This document shows, piece by piece, positions 51,830 through 63,358 of a stretch of 64,000 bases of DNA. The position numbers were made by a program, and so were the translations under genes. The first letter of the stretch is position 1. Each line of letters begins with the position of its first letter. The DNA comes from Sacculina carcini (lineage: Eukaryota; Arthropoda; Thecostraca; Sacculinidae). The DNA is taken from NCBI GenBank assembly GCA_916048095.2, contig OU696575.1, forward strand, positions 6,772,001-6,836,000, in the 5' to 3' direction. Below the pieces are notes generated by a model. The model did no database searches. It worked only from the letters and a program-made list of their open reading frames with translations, and was not told the DNA's origin.

Positions 51830-54518
51830 GGCTCTGTAGTACAGCTTCTATACGGGGTTCTGCAGTGAATAAAGTTGCGGAAAATAATCTGGTCCGGCAA
51901 ATATGTTTTGATCCTAAACAGCGAATTCCGAATTTGGAGATGGAGATCGAAATAGGCAGTCTTCCATGTCGCGTTGAACTGGATATGGGAGCGGCCGGTA
52001 ACTTCATCGATGAAGAGACCTGGGTTCGACTCGGCAAGCCGGGCTCGACTTCAGGAGGTTCACACGCAGTACGAGTCGGCCAGTAAACATCCGCTTCCTT
52101 TTTTAGGTCAGTTTGTTGGCAATGTTACGTTTACCTATGCGGAAGGCGACTGCGGGCTTCCGTTCATTGTTTCCTCTGTATCTGGTCTAAATATACTTGG
52201 TCGAGATGCAATTGCAGTTCTTCGAATTTCGGTGGATTCCGTTGTTGACAAACTTCGTCAAGACGTCAGAAATCATTTGTGGGTGTACATGATACACGCA
52301 GAGGAGCCCAACACTTCACTACAACAAGCATGCAAACGTATTTGCAGTGACTTTTCCGATGTGTTTCGGAATGAGCTTGGATGTACAAAAGGAGTGGAGC
52401 CGGATGAGAGGTGATCCGTAAGCTCGATAGTGGTGTTGGTTTCTCCTAGATTGGCTTAGCACATGCCTACAACCAGGTCTGTTTGGGGCCTATGAGTCAG
52501 CGACGCTTGAGGTTGAGTACGCACAAGGATGTGTTTTTGCAAAAGAGACTGTCGTTCGGCATCATTTCCGCACCTGGCTACATTCAAGAGCTCATGGAAC
52601 AGCTGTCGTCCGATCTACCCGGCGTAGGCGTTTATCTGGACGACATCATCGTCAGTGGAACGGACGCAGCCGATCATGTAAAAAATCTTCGAGGTCTGCT
52701 GCAGCGCCTGAGCGAGAAGGGACTCATATGTCGACTGGAGAAATGCCAGCTTGCCGAGCCAAGCGTCGAGTATCTAGGACACGTCCTGTCTTTTAGAGTA
52801 GAAAATGGGAAGTGAAGAAAGTGCACGACGCAAAGGGAAGAAAAGGGACGACGTTATGAACATGCCGGCACCAATAGACGTTAGCAAGCTAAAATCTTTT
52901 CTCGGGTCAGTGCAATTTTACGTCAACTTTCTGCCTAATCTGACTACGGTCGCTGAGCCTCTGCACAGACTATGCAAGAAAAGAGTTGAGTGGTTTTGGC
53001 CAACTGCAGCTCAAGATGCTTTTCATCGTCTGAAGAACATGCTTAGGGCCGATGTTTTGCTGGCTCACTTCGACACTACTTTGACAGTAGGTATGTAATG
53101 TGATGCTTCGGAGGAGTTGGCGCGGTATAATTTCATCGATTTCCTGACGACAGTGGCCGGCCTATCATGATGCGTCAAATACTCTTACTCCAGCTCAACG
53201 CCGTTACAGCCAGATACAGCGAGAGACGTTGGCCATAATTTTTGTACTGCATCGGTTTAATCAATTCCTGTATGGACGGCGACTGTATGGTCGTCGTCGC
53301 ACACGGTTACGGACCACAACCCGTTACTGAACATTTTCGGACTAACCAAGGTTACACTGGCACTTACTGCCAACAGATTGGCTCGTTGGCCACTACAGCT
53401 CAGTCAAGACAATTCCACAATCCAATACAGAAGGACGTCTGAGCACGGTAACGCTGACGCGTTGAGCCGCCTCCCAGTTATTGACGACGTTTCATTTGAT
53501 GCGGAGGAAGACGTCATGGACTCTGACACAGTGTGCGCCATTACATTGGTCAATGCTCTGTTGAAGACAGTCAACACGACGACGGTACAAATTTGTCGGG
53601 CCGAGATAAAGTCATTGGTTCGGTCATATTGTACTGCAGGGAAGGCTGGCCGACGTCACCAAAGGATGAAGATACTGAAATGAAGCGTTTCAGGACACTG
53701 TGTGATTTTCTCTATGTTTCCAATGAGTGTGTACTCTATGGCTCGCGTATCGTCATACCGACAGAACTAAGCCGCGAGGTCTTACAGATGCTACACATCA
53801 GACACCTGGGCATGGTGAAGATGACGTCACTGGCACGTTCATGGGTCTACTGACCGAATATCGACATTGGGACAGCATATCGCGACTGTTCTTCGTGTGG
53901 TGAACATCAGAGGAACCCGCCGAAGCATCCATGGATGCTGCCTGAAGTGACATGGAGCTGCTTGCATTCGGATCACGCAATTATCCTTATGGGGTCCAAC
54001 TGGCTGGTAATAGTGGATGTTCTCTCCAAATAATCTTGCATCCACCAGACATCTTCGGTGTCCACGAAAAGCACAACCGAAATACTGGAGGTGGAATTTG
54101 CGCATTTCTGTTATCCGCACATCGTGGTGACGGATAACGCTGCTACGTTCACTGGCGGAGAATTTCAAGGTGGTATCGTAGCAGATGAATTACTAATCTT
54201 ACGGGCGCGCCATACCATCCTGCGACTAAAGGACAGTCTGAACGTCTAGTACAGATGTTTAAGCAGGCGCTGAGCAAATCATCTCTTCCTCCGAGGGCAA
54301 CACTGCAGGAGTTTCTTATGCAGTACCGCTTTACAACTGACGCTAACGGCTCGGCACCTGACGTTATGGCTCTCCAAGAGGCTAGCGACGCTTATCTAGT
54401 TGGATTGTTTGATGATACCAGCTTATGTGCTATCCACGCCAAGCGCGTGTCTATTATTCTCAAGGATTTCCAATTGGCCCGTCGCATTCGTGGCGAGCGC
54501 GCTCAAGTGCCGATATAG
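51830..54518 (+). pseudogene. Mag-like pol remnant: protease, RT, RNase H, integrase (fossil part)
   Basis: Protease-like ELDMGAAGNFIDEETW (near 51975) is followed by FGIISAPGYIQELMEQLSSD and the RT box GVYLDDIIVSG (near 52625). Then come LKSFLGSVQFYVNFLPNLTT, RNase H remnants with HGNADALSRLPVIDD, and integrase pieces ([52 protein letters not shown]). The order is normal for Gypsy pol. Confidence 0.8.
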
Positions 54519-54564
54519 CTGAAAAACATTAACTAATGAATGTTGAGTTTCTGGCTAGGAAGGC

Positions 54565-55329
54565 GTGCATTCGTACCCTCTGGTTGTGAAGCAAAAGGGC
54601 GCCGGATCTGTGAAGATGGATGACGTGAAGAGTCGCCTGAAAGCAGTCCCAGTTGCTAAATCCCGCCAAACAAAGACCGGTGGCTTAGTTTTGCACTGCT
54701 CGACTGCACACGCCAGAACCGAGGCTGAGATTGCGCTCAACAACTTGGACAATGTGGAAGTATCGGTCCTGGGGCAGGCGTCAATTCTCCCCAAAATCAC
54801 TGTGGCCAACATCCCACCAGTGTCTTCGCCTGATCATCTACTGAGCTCTTTGAAAATGAAAAACCCCTGCTTGGCTTCAGTTCCTGATTCGCAAATGAAA
54901 CTGTTTTTCATTTCAAAACCTAAGTATGGTCGTTCGCATGCCGTTCTGGGTGTTTCTCCAGAGGTTCGACGGGCCATCAAAACTGCCGGAGACCGCCTGT
55001 TCGTGGATTTGTGCAGCTGCACTGTCTATGATCGTTTCTGGGTAGCGCGCTGCTCCCACTGCTGCGGCCTCGGCCACAAGAAAAACCGCTGTGCCCCCTC
55101 CAATGCCATCACATGCGGCCACTGTGCTGGGGCACACCATTCTTCGCAATGTCCGGATAAGACTAAAAAATGTTGCGCCAATTGTGTAAGACACGATCGC
55201 CCCGCCAATCACTCATCGTTTTCGCCTCAGTGTCCCTCCTTCGTCGCCGTGAAAAATTCGATCCGACAGCGCACCATTGTAGCTCCTCCAGCCCAGTCTC
55301 CTTCATTTTCCCATTGTTCTTCTGCGTGA
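54565..55329 (+). CDS. LINE ORF1 (zinc-knuckle RNA-binding protein), 5' end possibly missing
   Basis: Open from a TAG near 54556 to the UGA at 55327-55329; the first in-frame ATG is near 54616 (MDDVKSRLKAVPV), so either that is the start or the original start was lost by truncation. The N-terminal half (KTGGLVLHCSTAHARTEAEI, then LPKITVANIPPV and AVLGVSPEVRRAI) resembles the RRM-like region of ORF1/gag-like LINE proteins. After YDRFWVARC come three zinc-knuckle clusters: CSHCCGLGHKKNRC, CGHCAGAHHSSQC and CCANCVRHDRPANH. The same layout is seen at 28589-28948. It would coat LINE RNA. Confidence 0.85.
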   Translation: MHSYPLVVKQKGAGSVKMDDVKSRLKAVPVAKSRQTKTGGLVLHCSTAHARTEAEIALNNLDNVEVSVLGQASILPKITVANIPPVSSPDHLLSSLKMKNPCLASVPDSQMKLFFISKPKYGRSHAVLGVSPEVRRAIKTAGDRLFVDLCSCTVYDRFWVARCSHCCGLGHKKNRCAPSNAITCGHCAGAHHSSQCPDKTKKCCANCVRHDRPANHSSFSPQCPSFVAVKNSIRQRTIVAPPAQSPSFSHCSSA

Positions 55330-58255
55330 CTTCCTACAGCCCATTCTTCCACCTCACCCATCAAGCACCCGAATTGCTCATTTCCTCATCACGACTTTTC
55401 TCAACGTCTTCCCTCTCATAACTCTCTTCCTTTTAGTAAGCACATTTCTCTTGGTTTGTTCAATACCAGATCGGCCCGTAACAAATCCTTGTATATATCT
55501 GATGCACTACTCTCCAATCAACTTTCTATCTTGTTCTTAACCGAGACATGGCTCCTGGAGAGCGACGTTCCCACGTTTAGAGCTCATCTTCCCCCGTCTT
55601 TTAATTTCTTCCATGCCTGTCGATCTCTTTCTTCATCATTGAAACCTTCGGGCGGTGGAGTTGGCGTCATTTTCAATGCCTCGCTTTCCCTCTCCACCCT
55701 CACAAAATTCAATTTTACATCTCCTGCTTTCGAATTTTTAGTACTCTGTCTGTCTCTACCAGCACTTCCCACCCTGGGTATTATAGTGGTATACCGTCAT
55801 AATAATTCTGGTACCGCCTCACTCTTCCTGTCTGACTTTGACGAATTCATCTCACTACTTTCCCAACATTTCTCTGATAACTATATTCTGCTAGGCGACT
55901 TCAACATCTGGGTTGATCGCCCTTCGTCTCAAACTCTCATACGTGATTTTATTTCTCTGCTCGACTCTTGGGATCTTCTCGTCTTGAACTCAGGTGCTAC
56001 CCATACTTCTGGTCACACGCTGGATCTCATTATTTCCACTCCGACTTCTTCGAAACTCATTTCCCCAGACATACTCACCCACCCCCCAGATCCTCTTTTT
56101 TCTGACCATAGCCTTATCACATTTCAACTTTTTTCCCCTCGTTCTCCCAAATCTTCCTCTAGGGTTATTCTTTCACGCAACTACAAGAATTTCAATTCTT
56201 CTCACTTCTCCTCTCTTGTCGAACGCTTCCTATCTCCTCTTAGTTATGTTTTCCTCAGTCCTCTATCACTCCCAAACTTTATCTCAGATTACCTCTCAAA
56301 TATAAATGATCTTATCTTTCCACTCCGTGAAATCAAAGTTATCTGCGAATCTCCACCCCCTCCTTGGTGGTCCTCAGATCTGCGCCTCCTGCGCTCCAAA
56401 TGCCGTCGTACGGGAGCGTCTCTGGAGGCGCTTTCGCTCTCCTTCGTCCTGGTCAACCTTTTGCTCGGCTCGAAATTCCTTCCTCGCCTCTCTTGCTTCC
56501 GCCAAATCTATCTATTTCACCTCTCACCTATCCTCACTGGGAAAGGGTTCACACTCTCGGTGGTCCACTCTGAAATCAATAACTGGTAGTGCCTCCCGGA
56601 GTCCAATAATGATTTCAGCTGATCAATTCTCCTCTTTTTTCACTCAAAAAATTGATACAATACTCTCAAATATTCAAAAAAGTCATTTTCCTCTATCATT
56701 TCCTACCTCCTCAAATTCTATTTCGGCCTTCGTACCAATTTCTCCCTATAAAACATCTCGTTTTCTCCTCAAACTCCGCAACAAAAGAAGCCCCTCGGAT
56801 CCTATTAATTTTTCCGCTCTCTCTGATTCGATCCTCCTCCTTGCTCCCATTCTCACCCATATGGTTAATTCCTCTTTTCTTCATGGTCAATTTCTAGCTT
56901 CTAAGCATGCTATAATCACACCCATACTGAAGAAGCCTAATGCTGATCCTGCCATCCCCTCCAACTATCGTCCTATATCTATGCTTACGCTTCCTTCTAA
57001 AGTTCTTGAACACGCTATCCTTGAACAACTTCGTCCGATTATTACTCCGGTCCTTGATCCTTGTCAATCAGGCTTCATGTCAAATCATTCAACTGAAACT
57101 CTCCTTATTCGCCTCACTAATGACATTTTTTCCAACTTTTCCTTCGGCAAATCTGTTCTGCTAATATCATTAGATTTTTCATCTGCCTTTGATCTCGTCA
57201 ATCATTCCATTCTGTGTGAAGATCTCGCCCATATTGGCCTTTCTTCCTCAGCTCTTTCTCTTGTCTCTTCCTACCTTCATAAACGTTCCTTTTCTGTCCG
57301 CTGTAATTCCCGGATGTCCGTCAATGTTCCGTTGACTTCTGGCGTCCCACAGGGTTCTCTCCTGGGACCACTCCTTTTCAACCTCTACGTCTCGTCCCTT
57401 TGTTCTGTCCTAAGAGAATACCCTATTTCCTTTCACGTCTATGCTGACGATGTACAAATTTACTTTCCCTTATCTTTACATAATTCTTCTTTAGTATCTA
57501 AACTTCTTTCCCATATTTCGTCATGGGCTGCCTCCAGATACCTCCTTCTTAATCACGACAAAACTGTCTACTTAGCTTTTCATCCTCCAAGGATAACCCC
57601 TACCACTGTCTCCTTGCCTCTAGCTGCTCAAATTCGCAACCTTGGCATCACATTTGATCCAACAATATCATTTTCTCAACACTTTTCTCAACTCACTCGC
57701 TCTTGCCGCTTCATTCTGAGAAAATTGTATCCCATACGTTCTCTTTTGGACGAATCTTCGGCTGTTCTTCTCGTCAATTCTTACATTTTCACTCGCCTAG
57801 ATTACTGTAACTCCTTGTTTTTTCACCTTCCCCTCAAAAGTATCCGCCATCTACAATCCATTATCAACCTTGCCTGTCGCTTCGTTCTTAAACTTCCTCC
57901 CAAAACGCCTACTTCAGCTCACCTTCACCGCCTTGGTTGGCTCACTGCTCATTTCCGAATTCGCTACAAAATTTGCTGTTTGGTGTACAAAATCCTTCAC
58001 TGTCCTTCACCCCCGGCCTATCTACGCTCACTACTTCTGGTTCAAGAGAGTACTTCTGGTTCACGTCGCCATCCTACTCCTCTAATCTGTCCCCCTGCGT
58101 TGAACCAATCCACTTGGTCTGCGAAATCATTCTTTTTTTCTGCACCCCGCATTTATAATTCACTTCCTCCTCGCCTCCTCCGAATGAAATCCTACTCATC
58201 TTTCTCCTCTGAGCTGCACAAACATTTCCTTTCTTTGGCCTCAGAGTCTTCTTAA
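55330..58255 (+). pseudogene. LINE ORF2: endonuclease and reverse transcriptase, one frame shift
   Basis: The frame is continuous with ORF1 after one UGA. The endonuclease shows SILFLTETWLLE, GGGVGVIFNA, YILLGDFNIWVDRP, SGHTLDLIISTP and DPLFSDHSLITF, carrying the expected catalytic Glu, Asp/Asn and His positions. A frame shift at about 56400-56430 separates WWSSDLRLLRSKCRRT from LWRRFRSPSSWSTFCSARNS. The RT then runs to 58255 with NYRPISMLTLPSKVLEHAIL, PCQSGFMSNHSTETLL, LISLDFSSAFDLVNHSILCE, SGVPQGSLLGPLLFNLYVSS and FHVYADDVQIYFPLSL (YADD box). It ends with LQSIINLACRFVLKLPPKTP and APRIYNSLPPRLLRM. About 975 codons, the normal size for the group. No ATG is found between the UGA and the frame shift. 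Confidence 0.9.
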
Positions 58256-58557
58256 GTTTACTTGTTGGCAATGTTATAATTGATTTATTCTTCCTATTGA
58301 TATTGATTTAATCCGTTTTTCCTTTTATTTAATGATTTATCGCTTTTTTGCACATTTTAGTTACATATTCCGGACTCATAATTGCTACATGTTTGTGTTT
58401 CTGTTCTGCGCTGCATGTTTTTACTTCACCCAACCTGCGCAATTGACCAAATTTCCCACTTGCTCCAGTATTATTTTGCGTGTCGCGCGCTTGTAACTAT
58501 TGTGTGCGCTATATTAAATACATGTTTGTTGTTGTTGTTGTTGTTGTAGGAGAGGGG

Positions 58558-58801
58558 GGTTATAGATGCCACCACTGGATATGGTGATATTACTTTGTTC
58601 TGTAATATTCATGTTTGGCAGCCCTACCTTGATGTTAATGCGCAGTTGAGTGTGTATGTGTGCGTGTGTGTGTATGTGTCATTGTGATGTTCAGACACGC
58701 GGTGGACTGTTTTTTATTCAACTTTGTATACCATTGGTTCTGCTGGTGAAATAATACTTTGTGTGTTTCCAACAAGTGCATTTTATGCCTCATACGTAAC
58801 A
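58558..58801 (+). repeat. 3' LTR of the Mag-like fossil
   Basis: It follows the purine tract; TTATAGATGCCACCACTGGA matches the 5' LTR start, and it ends CATACGTAACA. It is somewhat shorter than the 5' copy because its GT tract is shorter. Confidence 0.85.
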
Positions 58802-58806
58802 AAAAT

Positions 58807-58970
58807 ATTGTCTAAAATGCTAAGAAATTATGCCATTTGTGGCTTTATAGAAACACTTAGGTTTCTAAATTTAAATATGTGGCTCGTATTTCCTATTTGA
58901 AGCATACAATTTTCTGTAAAACGTTATATTTGTCATAGCAGTCTGTAGAAAAAACAACCTTCGCACTAGG
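58807..58970. other. Short spacer between two LTR fossils
   Basis: AT-rich, no motif. Confidence 0.5.
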
Positions 58971-59455
58971 TGAAGTATGTATTGTATAACGATGCAGTGG
59001 TGATATGATGAAAATAACACACACACCCAAGGGAAGAAAAACAACGCTAATTCCGTCTCAGAGAACAACACGCAAACACGCAAATACAACACACACCCAG
59101 CGCGCAAATACTGTCGACTCCTGCACCGCACTGCCGCTCGTCTCAGCTCGTACCCGTCTCCTCTCGCCTGCAAGATGACACCGCTGCAGCACTTGCACCA
59201 CTCCGCACAGACACGCATACACACATACGCACATACACTTTGCTGAATCAACATTGCTATACATAGCGTCAATCTACCAACGCCGCTCTGACGCAACACA
59301 CACACTCATCACATATACACACCACACTAGGTTATATTCAATATATATTTCATGAACGATCAACCATAAACAACGACGCAGCAGTAACAAAACAACGCAC
59401 ATAATACAATAACGACGCGAATTATATAAATAACAAAATACGACAACCTCCTCAA
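58971..59455 (-). repeat. 3' LTR of the 58971-62365 fossil
   Basis: It begins (plus strand) TGAAGTATGTATTGTATAAC and shares with the right copy everything to ACGACAACCTCCTC. The internal TATATATTTCATGAACG and GCGAATTATATAAATAAC stretches are AT-rich promoter-like parts. An overlapping 144-codon minus frame (58871-59305) lies wholly in this repeat and recurs in the right copy. Confidence 0.82.
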
Positions 59456-60420
59456 TTCTTTTCAAATCCCATTTCAGAGCCAAATTTATTCCCTTAACGA
59501 AAGCGTCCAGCTCGGCGATATTTATGTGTTGGCTATCATCTGGCTTTAGGAGCCAGGTAGCATCTTCCACTGTGCGACCAGTTATCTCTACTAGAACTCC
59601 TACGGCCAATCCACTGGCGTCGCACCACACTCGTCCTGAGTTCCCAGACGGTACGTAAAATGCTCCCTTCACTGGATCATCTCTCAAAATGCGTGCCAGT
59701 ATTTCCCTCACCATGTTGACAGCGTCATCTCCAACCCTATCACCCCAATTCACTCCCTCACTGACTCTCTTTGTAAAACTGCACGCCACTCTGAGCCAAC
59801 CACATACAGGATAATGCCCGACAATTCTACCACACACGGAAAATAGCTGACGTTTTGTCATGGAATGGTCAACGTCCTCAAGACTTGACAAGACATTTCC
59901 TCGTCCAAAAGACAGCTCGCTCTTATCATCTCTTTTCAGCGCCAGTCCCAAAACGCGTCCGCCATCTAACTTCTCAGGTGCCTTTGCCACAAGTCCAAAT
60001 CGAGCTAGATGCTTAACAACACTCATAGCTGATATGACATCCTCGTTTACAATGACATCGTCAATGTAAAAGACAGTTGCTGATTGTATTTTCTCGTCCT
60101 GCTCCAACACTTTCTTCACGATTTTTGACATGATTTTGGGAGCACTGCTTAACCCAAAGCCAAGTCTTGTCAAAATATACACCATCCCTTTGAAAATTAC
60201 ACGTTGATAACGCCACAAATGTTCATCTACATGAATTTGCAGGTAAGCCGATTTCAAGTCAACAATTTTCAAATTTCTAGACATTCTCCTCCACTTTCGT
60301 AGGGCTTCACTGCACACTGCCACATCCACTCCAGGGTTACTCTCAACAGAACAGTTCAATTCCCGTAAATCCATGACAGGTCTGACTTTATGTTTATTAG
60401 CCTGCAAAACGTCCATCAAC
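59440..60420 (-). pseudogene. RT and RNase H region (fossil part)
   Basis: The frame shows KVRPVMDLRELNCSVESNPG, LKIVDLKSAYLQIHVDEHLW, the active-site box FYIDDVIVNED, then the connection domain and RNase H with VWCDASGLAVGVLVEITGRT and DDSQHINIAELDAFVKGINL. This RT/RNase H type (WCDAS...HINIAELDA) is found in a Gypsy-related group of invertebrate LTR elements. Confidence 0.85.
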
Positions 60421-60440
60421 GGTATTATACCCTTCTTGTC

Positions 60441-61060
60441 TCATTGATCGTCACACTTTTTCAACCAACCCAAAGAGATCCAACGTTGAACCTCTTCATC
60501 GAACTCCTGCTTCAGTTTGGGGTCATAAGCACTTTTGTAGCAGTCTACTGCGTTATTCAGTACAGGAGGCCCGTTTTGCCACTTGTACTTCACCACCCAT
60601 TTTTCCCCGTCGAACCTCGCCTCAAAATCACTGTCAGCAATGAATAGGCTCGGTATTGCATCGTGCAAAGAAGCTTCCCCACGCTGGGTAACCTCATCGA
60701 CTAGACAGGCAACACCTTCCGCTTTGTCTGCCCCACTGTGCGCTTCAACACTTATCCCTCCAAACACCACGCCTCTAGCTCCTATATACGCGCCCCCGAG
60801 TCTCATAATCACGTCCAAACCAAGAATTACCTTGACATCGCCCAACAATCTGTCTGACACAACAACATTCATACAAAAAAACTTACCTCCAACGGACAGA
60901 TAAATCATCGCTGTACCCGCACACTCGACACTCCGACCGTCAACACTTGTCACGCGACAAAACCCACGAACACGACACACAAACTCCCGCAGCACAATTG
61001 TTTAGTGCAGCCCGTGTCGACAACAGCACTCACACGACGCCCGTTGACAACGGCTGAGAC
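60441..61060 (-). pseudogene. Protease and protease-RT linker region (fossil part)
   Basis: SAVVDTGCTKQLC (near 61010) is the aspartic protease signature. Downstream comes the flap/second-half region GDVKVILGLDVIMRLGGAYI, then the linker FEARFDGEKWVVKYKWQNGP leading to the RT. Confidence 0.75.
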
Positions 61061-61074
61061 ACAAGGTAGCGCCT

Positions 61075-61860
61075 CTACAGCTCCTTGTGAGTCGGGAGAG
61101 CTGCCGGCGCACCAGTTCTCCCCTCGTCGTTTCCCGAAGAGCCACCGACTGCAGCGTGAGAGACGTCCGACGATCGCTGACAGAACCGCATCAAATGAGG
61201 CCCCCCACATCGGAAACACTCGATCCTGCGCCGACTCCCGTTTGATGACACGTTTGAACCGCGAACGACACGACCACAATCCCTCGCCAGGTGTGGGCCG
61301 CCGCAATTAAAACATCCGCTGAACGGCTTCTTCTCCTCGACTCGCACGCTCCTCGAGACCATCGCCGCTCCTCCGCTTTCCTCTTCCAACAACATTCGAG
61401 CTCGTTCAATGACATCATCCAGACCGACCGTTTTAATGTTCGCCATAGTTCTCAGCTCCTTGGACACATCTCGAGGCATCCCCGTCACAAAGGCATTTTT
61501 AAATACCTCGTCATGCTCCATGTCGGCCAGCTTCGCTAGCTTTCTGAGAGTGGACATATATACGTCTGCACACTCTCCGCTCCACTTGCAACAGGCGAAT
61601 CTCTCGTAGGCCGAAAATCTCTTAATGGGGAATGACTCAAGGAGCTTCTGTTTTATCTTGTCGTACACATTCTTCTTCTCTTCGCTCATCTCATTAAATA
61701 CATCATATGCCTTTCCGTCGAGAAAAAGCGGCAACACATTCGCCAGGTCGCTGATCTTCTGTAGTTTGGCGACTTTCTCGAACTTATCAATCCACTGCAC
61801 CACGTCTTGTCCTCCATCGAACTGCCGCATGACATCATTTAGCTTCAGGTTCGTCATGAC
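61075..61860 (-). CDS. Gag region with two zinc knuckles (fossil part)
   Basis: From an ATG at about 61857 (MTNLKLNDVMRQFDGGQDVV) the frame carries the gag core (WIDKFEKVAKLQKISDLANV, LPLFLDGKAYDVFNEMSEEK and FACCKWSGECADVYMSTLRK) and two CCHC knuckles, CFNCGGPHLARDC and CFRCGGPHLMRFC. Gag would form the particle and hold the RNA. Confidence 0.88.
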   Translation of the reverse strand, partial: VMTNLKLNDVMRQFDGGQDVVQWIDKFEKVAKLQKISDLANVLPLFLDGKAYDVFNEMSEEKKNVYDKIKQKLLESFPIKRFSAYERFACCKWSGECADVYMSTLRKLAKLADMEHDEVFKNAFVTGMPRDVSKELRTMANIKTVGLDDVIERARMLLEEESGGAAMVSRSVRVEEKKPFSGCFNCGGPHLARDCGRVVRGSNVSSNGSRRRIECFRCGGPHLMRFCQRSSDVSHAAVGGSSGNDEGRTGAPAALPTHKEL

Positions 61861-61883
61861 GATAATGGGGAGCCGAAATAGCT

Positions 61884-62365
61884 TGAAGTATGTATTGTAT
61901 AACCATGCTGTAGTGATATGATGAAAATCACACACACCCAAGGAAAGAACAACAACGCTAATTCCGTCTCAGAGAACAACACGCAAACACGCAAATACAA
62001 CACACACCCAGCGCGCAAATACTGTCGACTCCTGCACCGCACTGCCGCTCGTCTCAGCTCGTACCCGTCTCCTCTCGCCTGCAAGATGACACCGCTGCAG
62101 CACTTGCACCACTCCGCACAGACACGCATACACACATACGCACATACACTTTGCTGAATCAACATTGCTATACATAGCGTCAATCTACCAACGCCGCTCT
62201 GACGCAACACACACACTCATCACATATACAACACCACACTAGGTTTTATTCAATATATATTTCATGAACGATCAACCATAAACAACGACGCAGCAATAAC
62301 AAAACAACGCACATAATACAATAACGACGCGAATTATATAAATAACAAAATACGACAACCTCCTC
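61884..62365 (-). repeat. 5' LTR of the 58971-62365 fossil (shared part)
   Basis: Partner of 58971-59455. The true right end may lie further right. Confidence 0.8.
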
Positions 62366-63358
62366 TCGGAGAAAAGGGCACTATGTAACTGAAAACATCA
62401 GAATGAAAACTAACTCATCGCTGAAATAATGTAACGACACCAATATTTTGTTGATATGTTTATCTTGGTCATTCGGCTGATCATGAAGTCTTCTGAGTTC
62501 CTCTAGTTGTTGTGTTCCGCGATAACAAGTAATAGTCACCCAGTCGTAGTTTAATTTTGTATTTAGAATCCAGTCAAATCTACTCTTAAAACTTAATAAG
62601 TCCTGAACCTAATACCCTAATGATGAATTAATAACTGCCTGCCTGGGGGAGTGGCAAGTCCTACGTCGCAAGTCGCAAGTCAGGCCCCTATTCCGATTAA
62701 CCTCGGTTTATATACCCACGACCACATGTCGTTGACACCATACACCACAAGCAATGCGAGTTGACTAAACAGCGCAACTACACAATCGGGACACAAGCTA
62801 TTTATGAACATTATCTGACAGTACACACGCGTGTTACCACGAGATGCTCAGCCAAGTCAGACGTACAAAAAAGATCATAAATTAACTGTCAAGCTACCTC
62901 ACACATTGCCAAGCATATCAGACGCAGTGTACTACTGACGCCACCCTACCACAAGAATTAGCCTAACAACAGCTGCACAAGCAGGCCGCGAAATGGACGC
63001 GAAAGTAAACTGAGAGAGAGACAGAAAGATAAAACTGAGTAAACTGACAGGTAGAAAACTGGTCTGATTATAACTTTGCTATAAATAAGTGAATCAATTA
63101 GCCCAGGCACAAACACAAATACTGTACAGCCGAACAGAGAGTTGGTAAAATTACAAGTAAAACAAAAACATGAGGGATGAGGGGGATGAAAATGGAATAG
63201 ATAATGACTGAGGCCACGTGGACGTTAGTAGCGAACGTAATCGTGGATCTGTTTTGTTCATTATATATTGGCTGCGTCTCACGGTGGGGCATACTTCCAT
63301 CACGAGTTCAGCGCTCCTGTGCCAGTGGAGAATCACGAGCAGCGGAAGAATAGTCACT
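62366..63358. other. Unassigned; may include more of the right LTR
   Basis: A TATA-like GGTTTATATACCC (62704-62716) is present. GACGTAGGACTTGCC-like duplicated words (CAAGTCCTACGTCGCAAGTC) lie near 62655. Opposing short frames at 63098-63369 show no motif. Confidence 0.4.

Larger units (their letters stand above)
54540..58550 (+). mobile_element. L2-like LINE, almost full length, nested in a Gypsy fossil
   Basis: It has ORF1 with zinc knuckles, then ORF2 with endonuclease and reverse transcriptase, and a 3' untranslated region ending GTGCGCTATATTAAATACATG and (TTG)n just before the host element's purine tract. The 5' edge lies within about 60 bp of the integrase remnant, near or inside the start of ORF1. 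It is the most complete member of the TTG-tail group here. One frame shift in ORF2 and a UGA between ORFs are the only interruptions seen. Confidence 0.92.
50441..58801 (+). mobile_element. Gypsy (Mag-like) LTR retrotransposon with nested LINE (fossil)
   Basis: LTR 50441-50731, gag to integrase remnants to about 54520, then a LINE (54540-58550), then a purine tract (GGAGAGGGGGG) and the second LTR to 58801. The 5-bp duplication AAAAT flanks the whole (50436-50440 and 58802-58806), which proves one insertion later split by the LINE. Without the LINE it is about 4.35 kb. LTRs differ by roughly a tenth, so it is old, and it is heavily broken, with many breaks. Confidence 0.88.
58971..62365 (-). 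mobile_element. LTR retrotransposon with gag, protease, RT and RNase H (fossil)
   Basis: Direct repeats of about 485 bp (58971-59455 and 61884-62365) enclose a minus-strand gag with two CCHC knuckles, a protease, RT and RNase H. I see no integrase, so the copy is incomplete as an autonomous element; otherwise it has few breaks. The two LTR copies are close to identical over the shared part (a handful of differences), so it is comparatively young. The right LTR may reach beyond 62365, since the shared part ends there without a clear TG/CA tip. Confidence 0.82.

Noticed and set aside
58871-59305. 144-codon minus frame
   Set aside because: Mostly within the LTR and repeated in its partner at 61854-62216; no known domain, so treated as LTR sequence.
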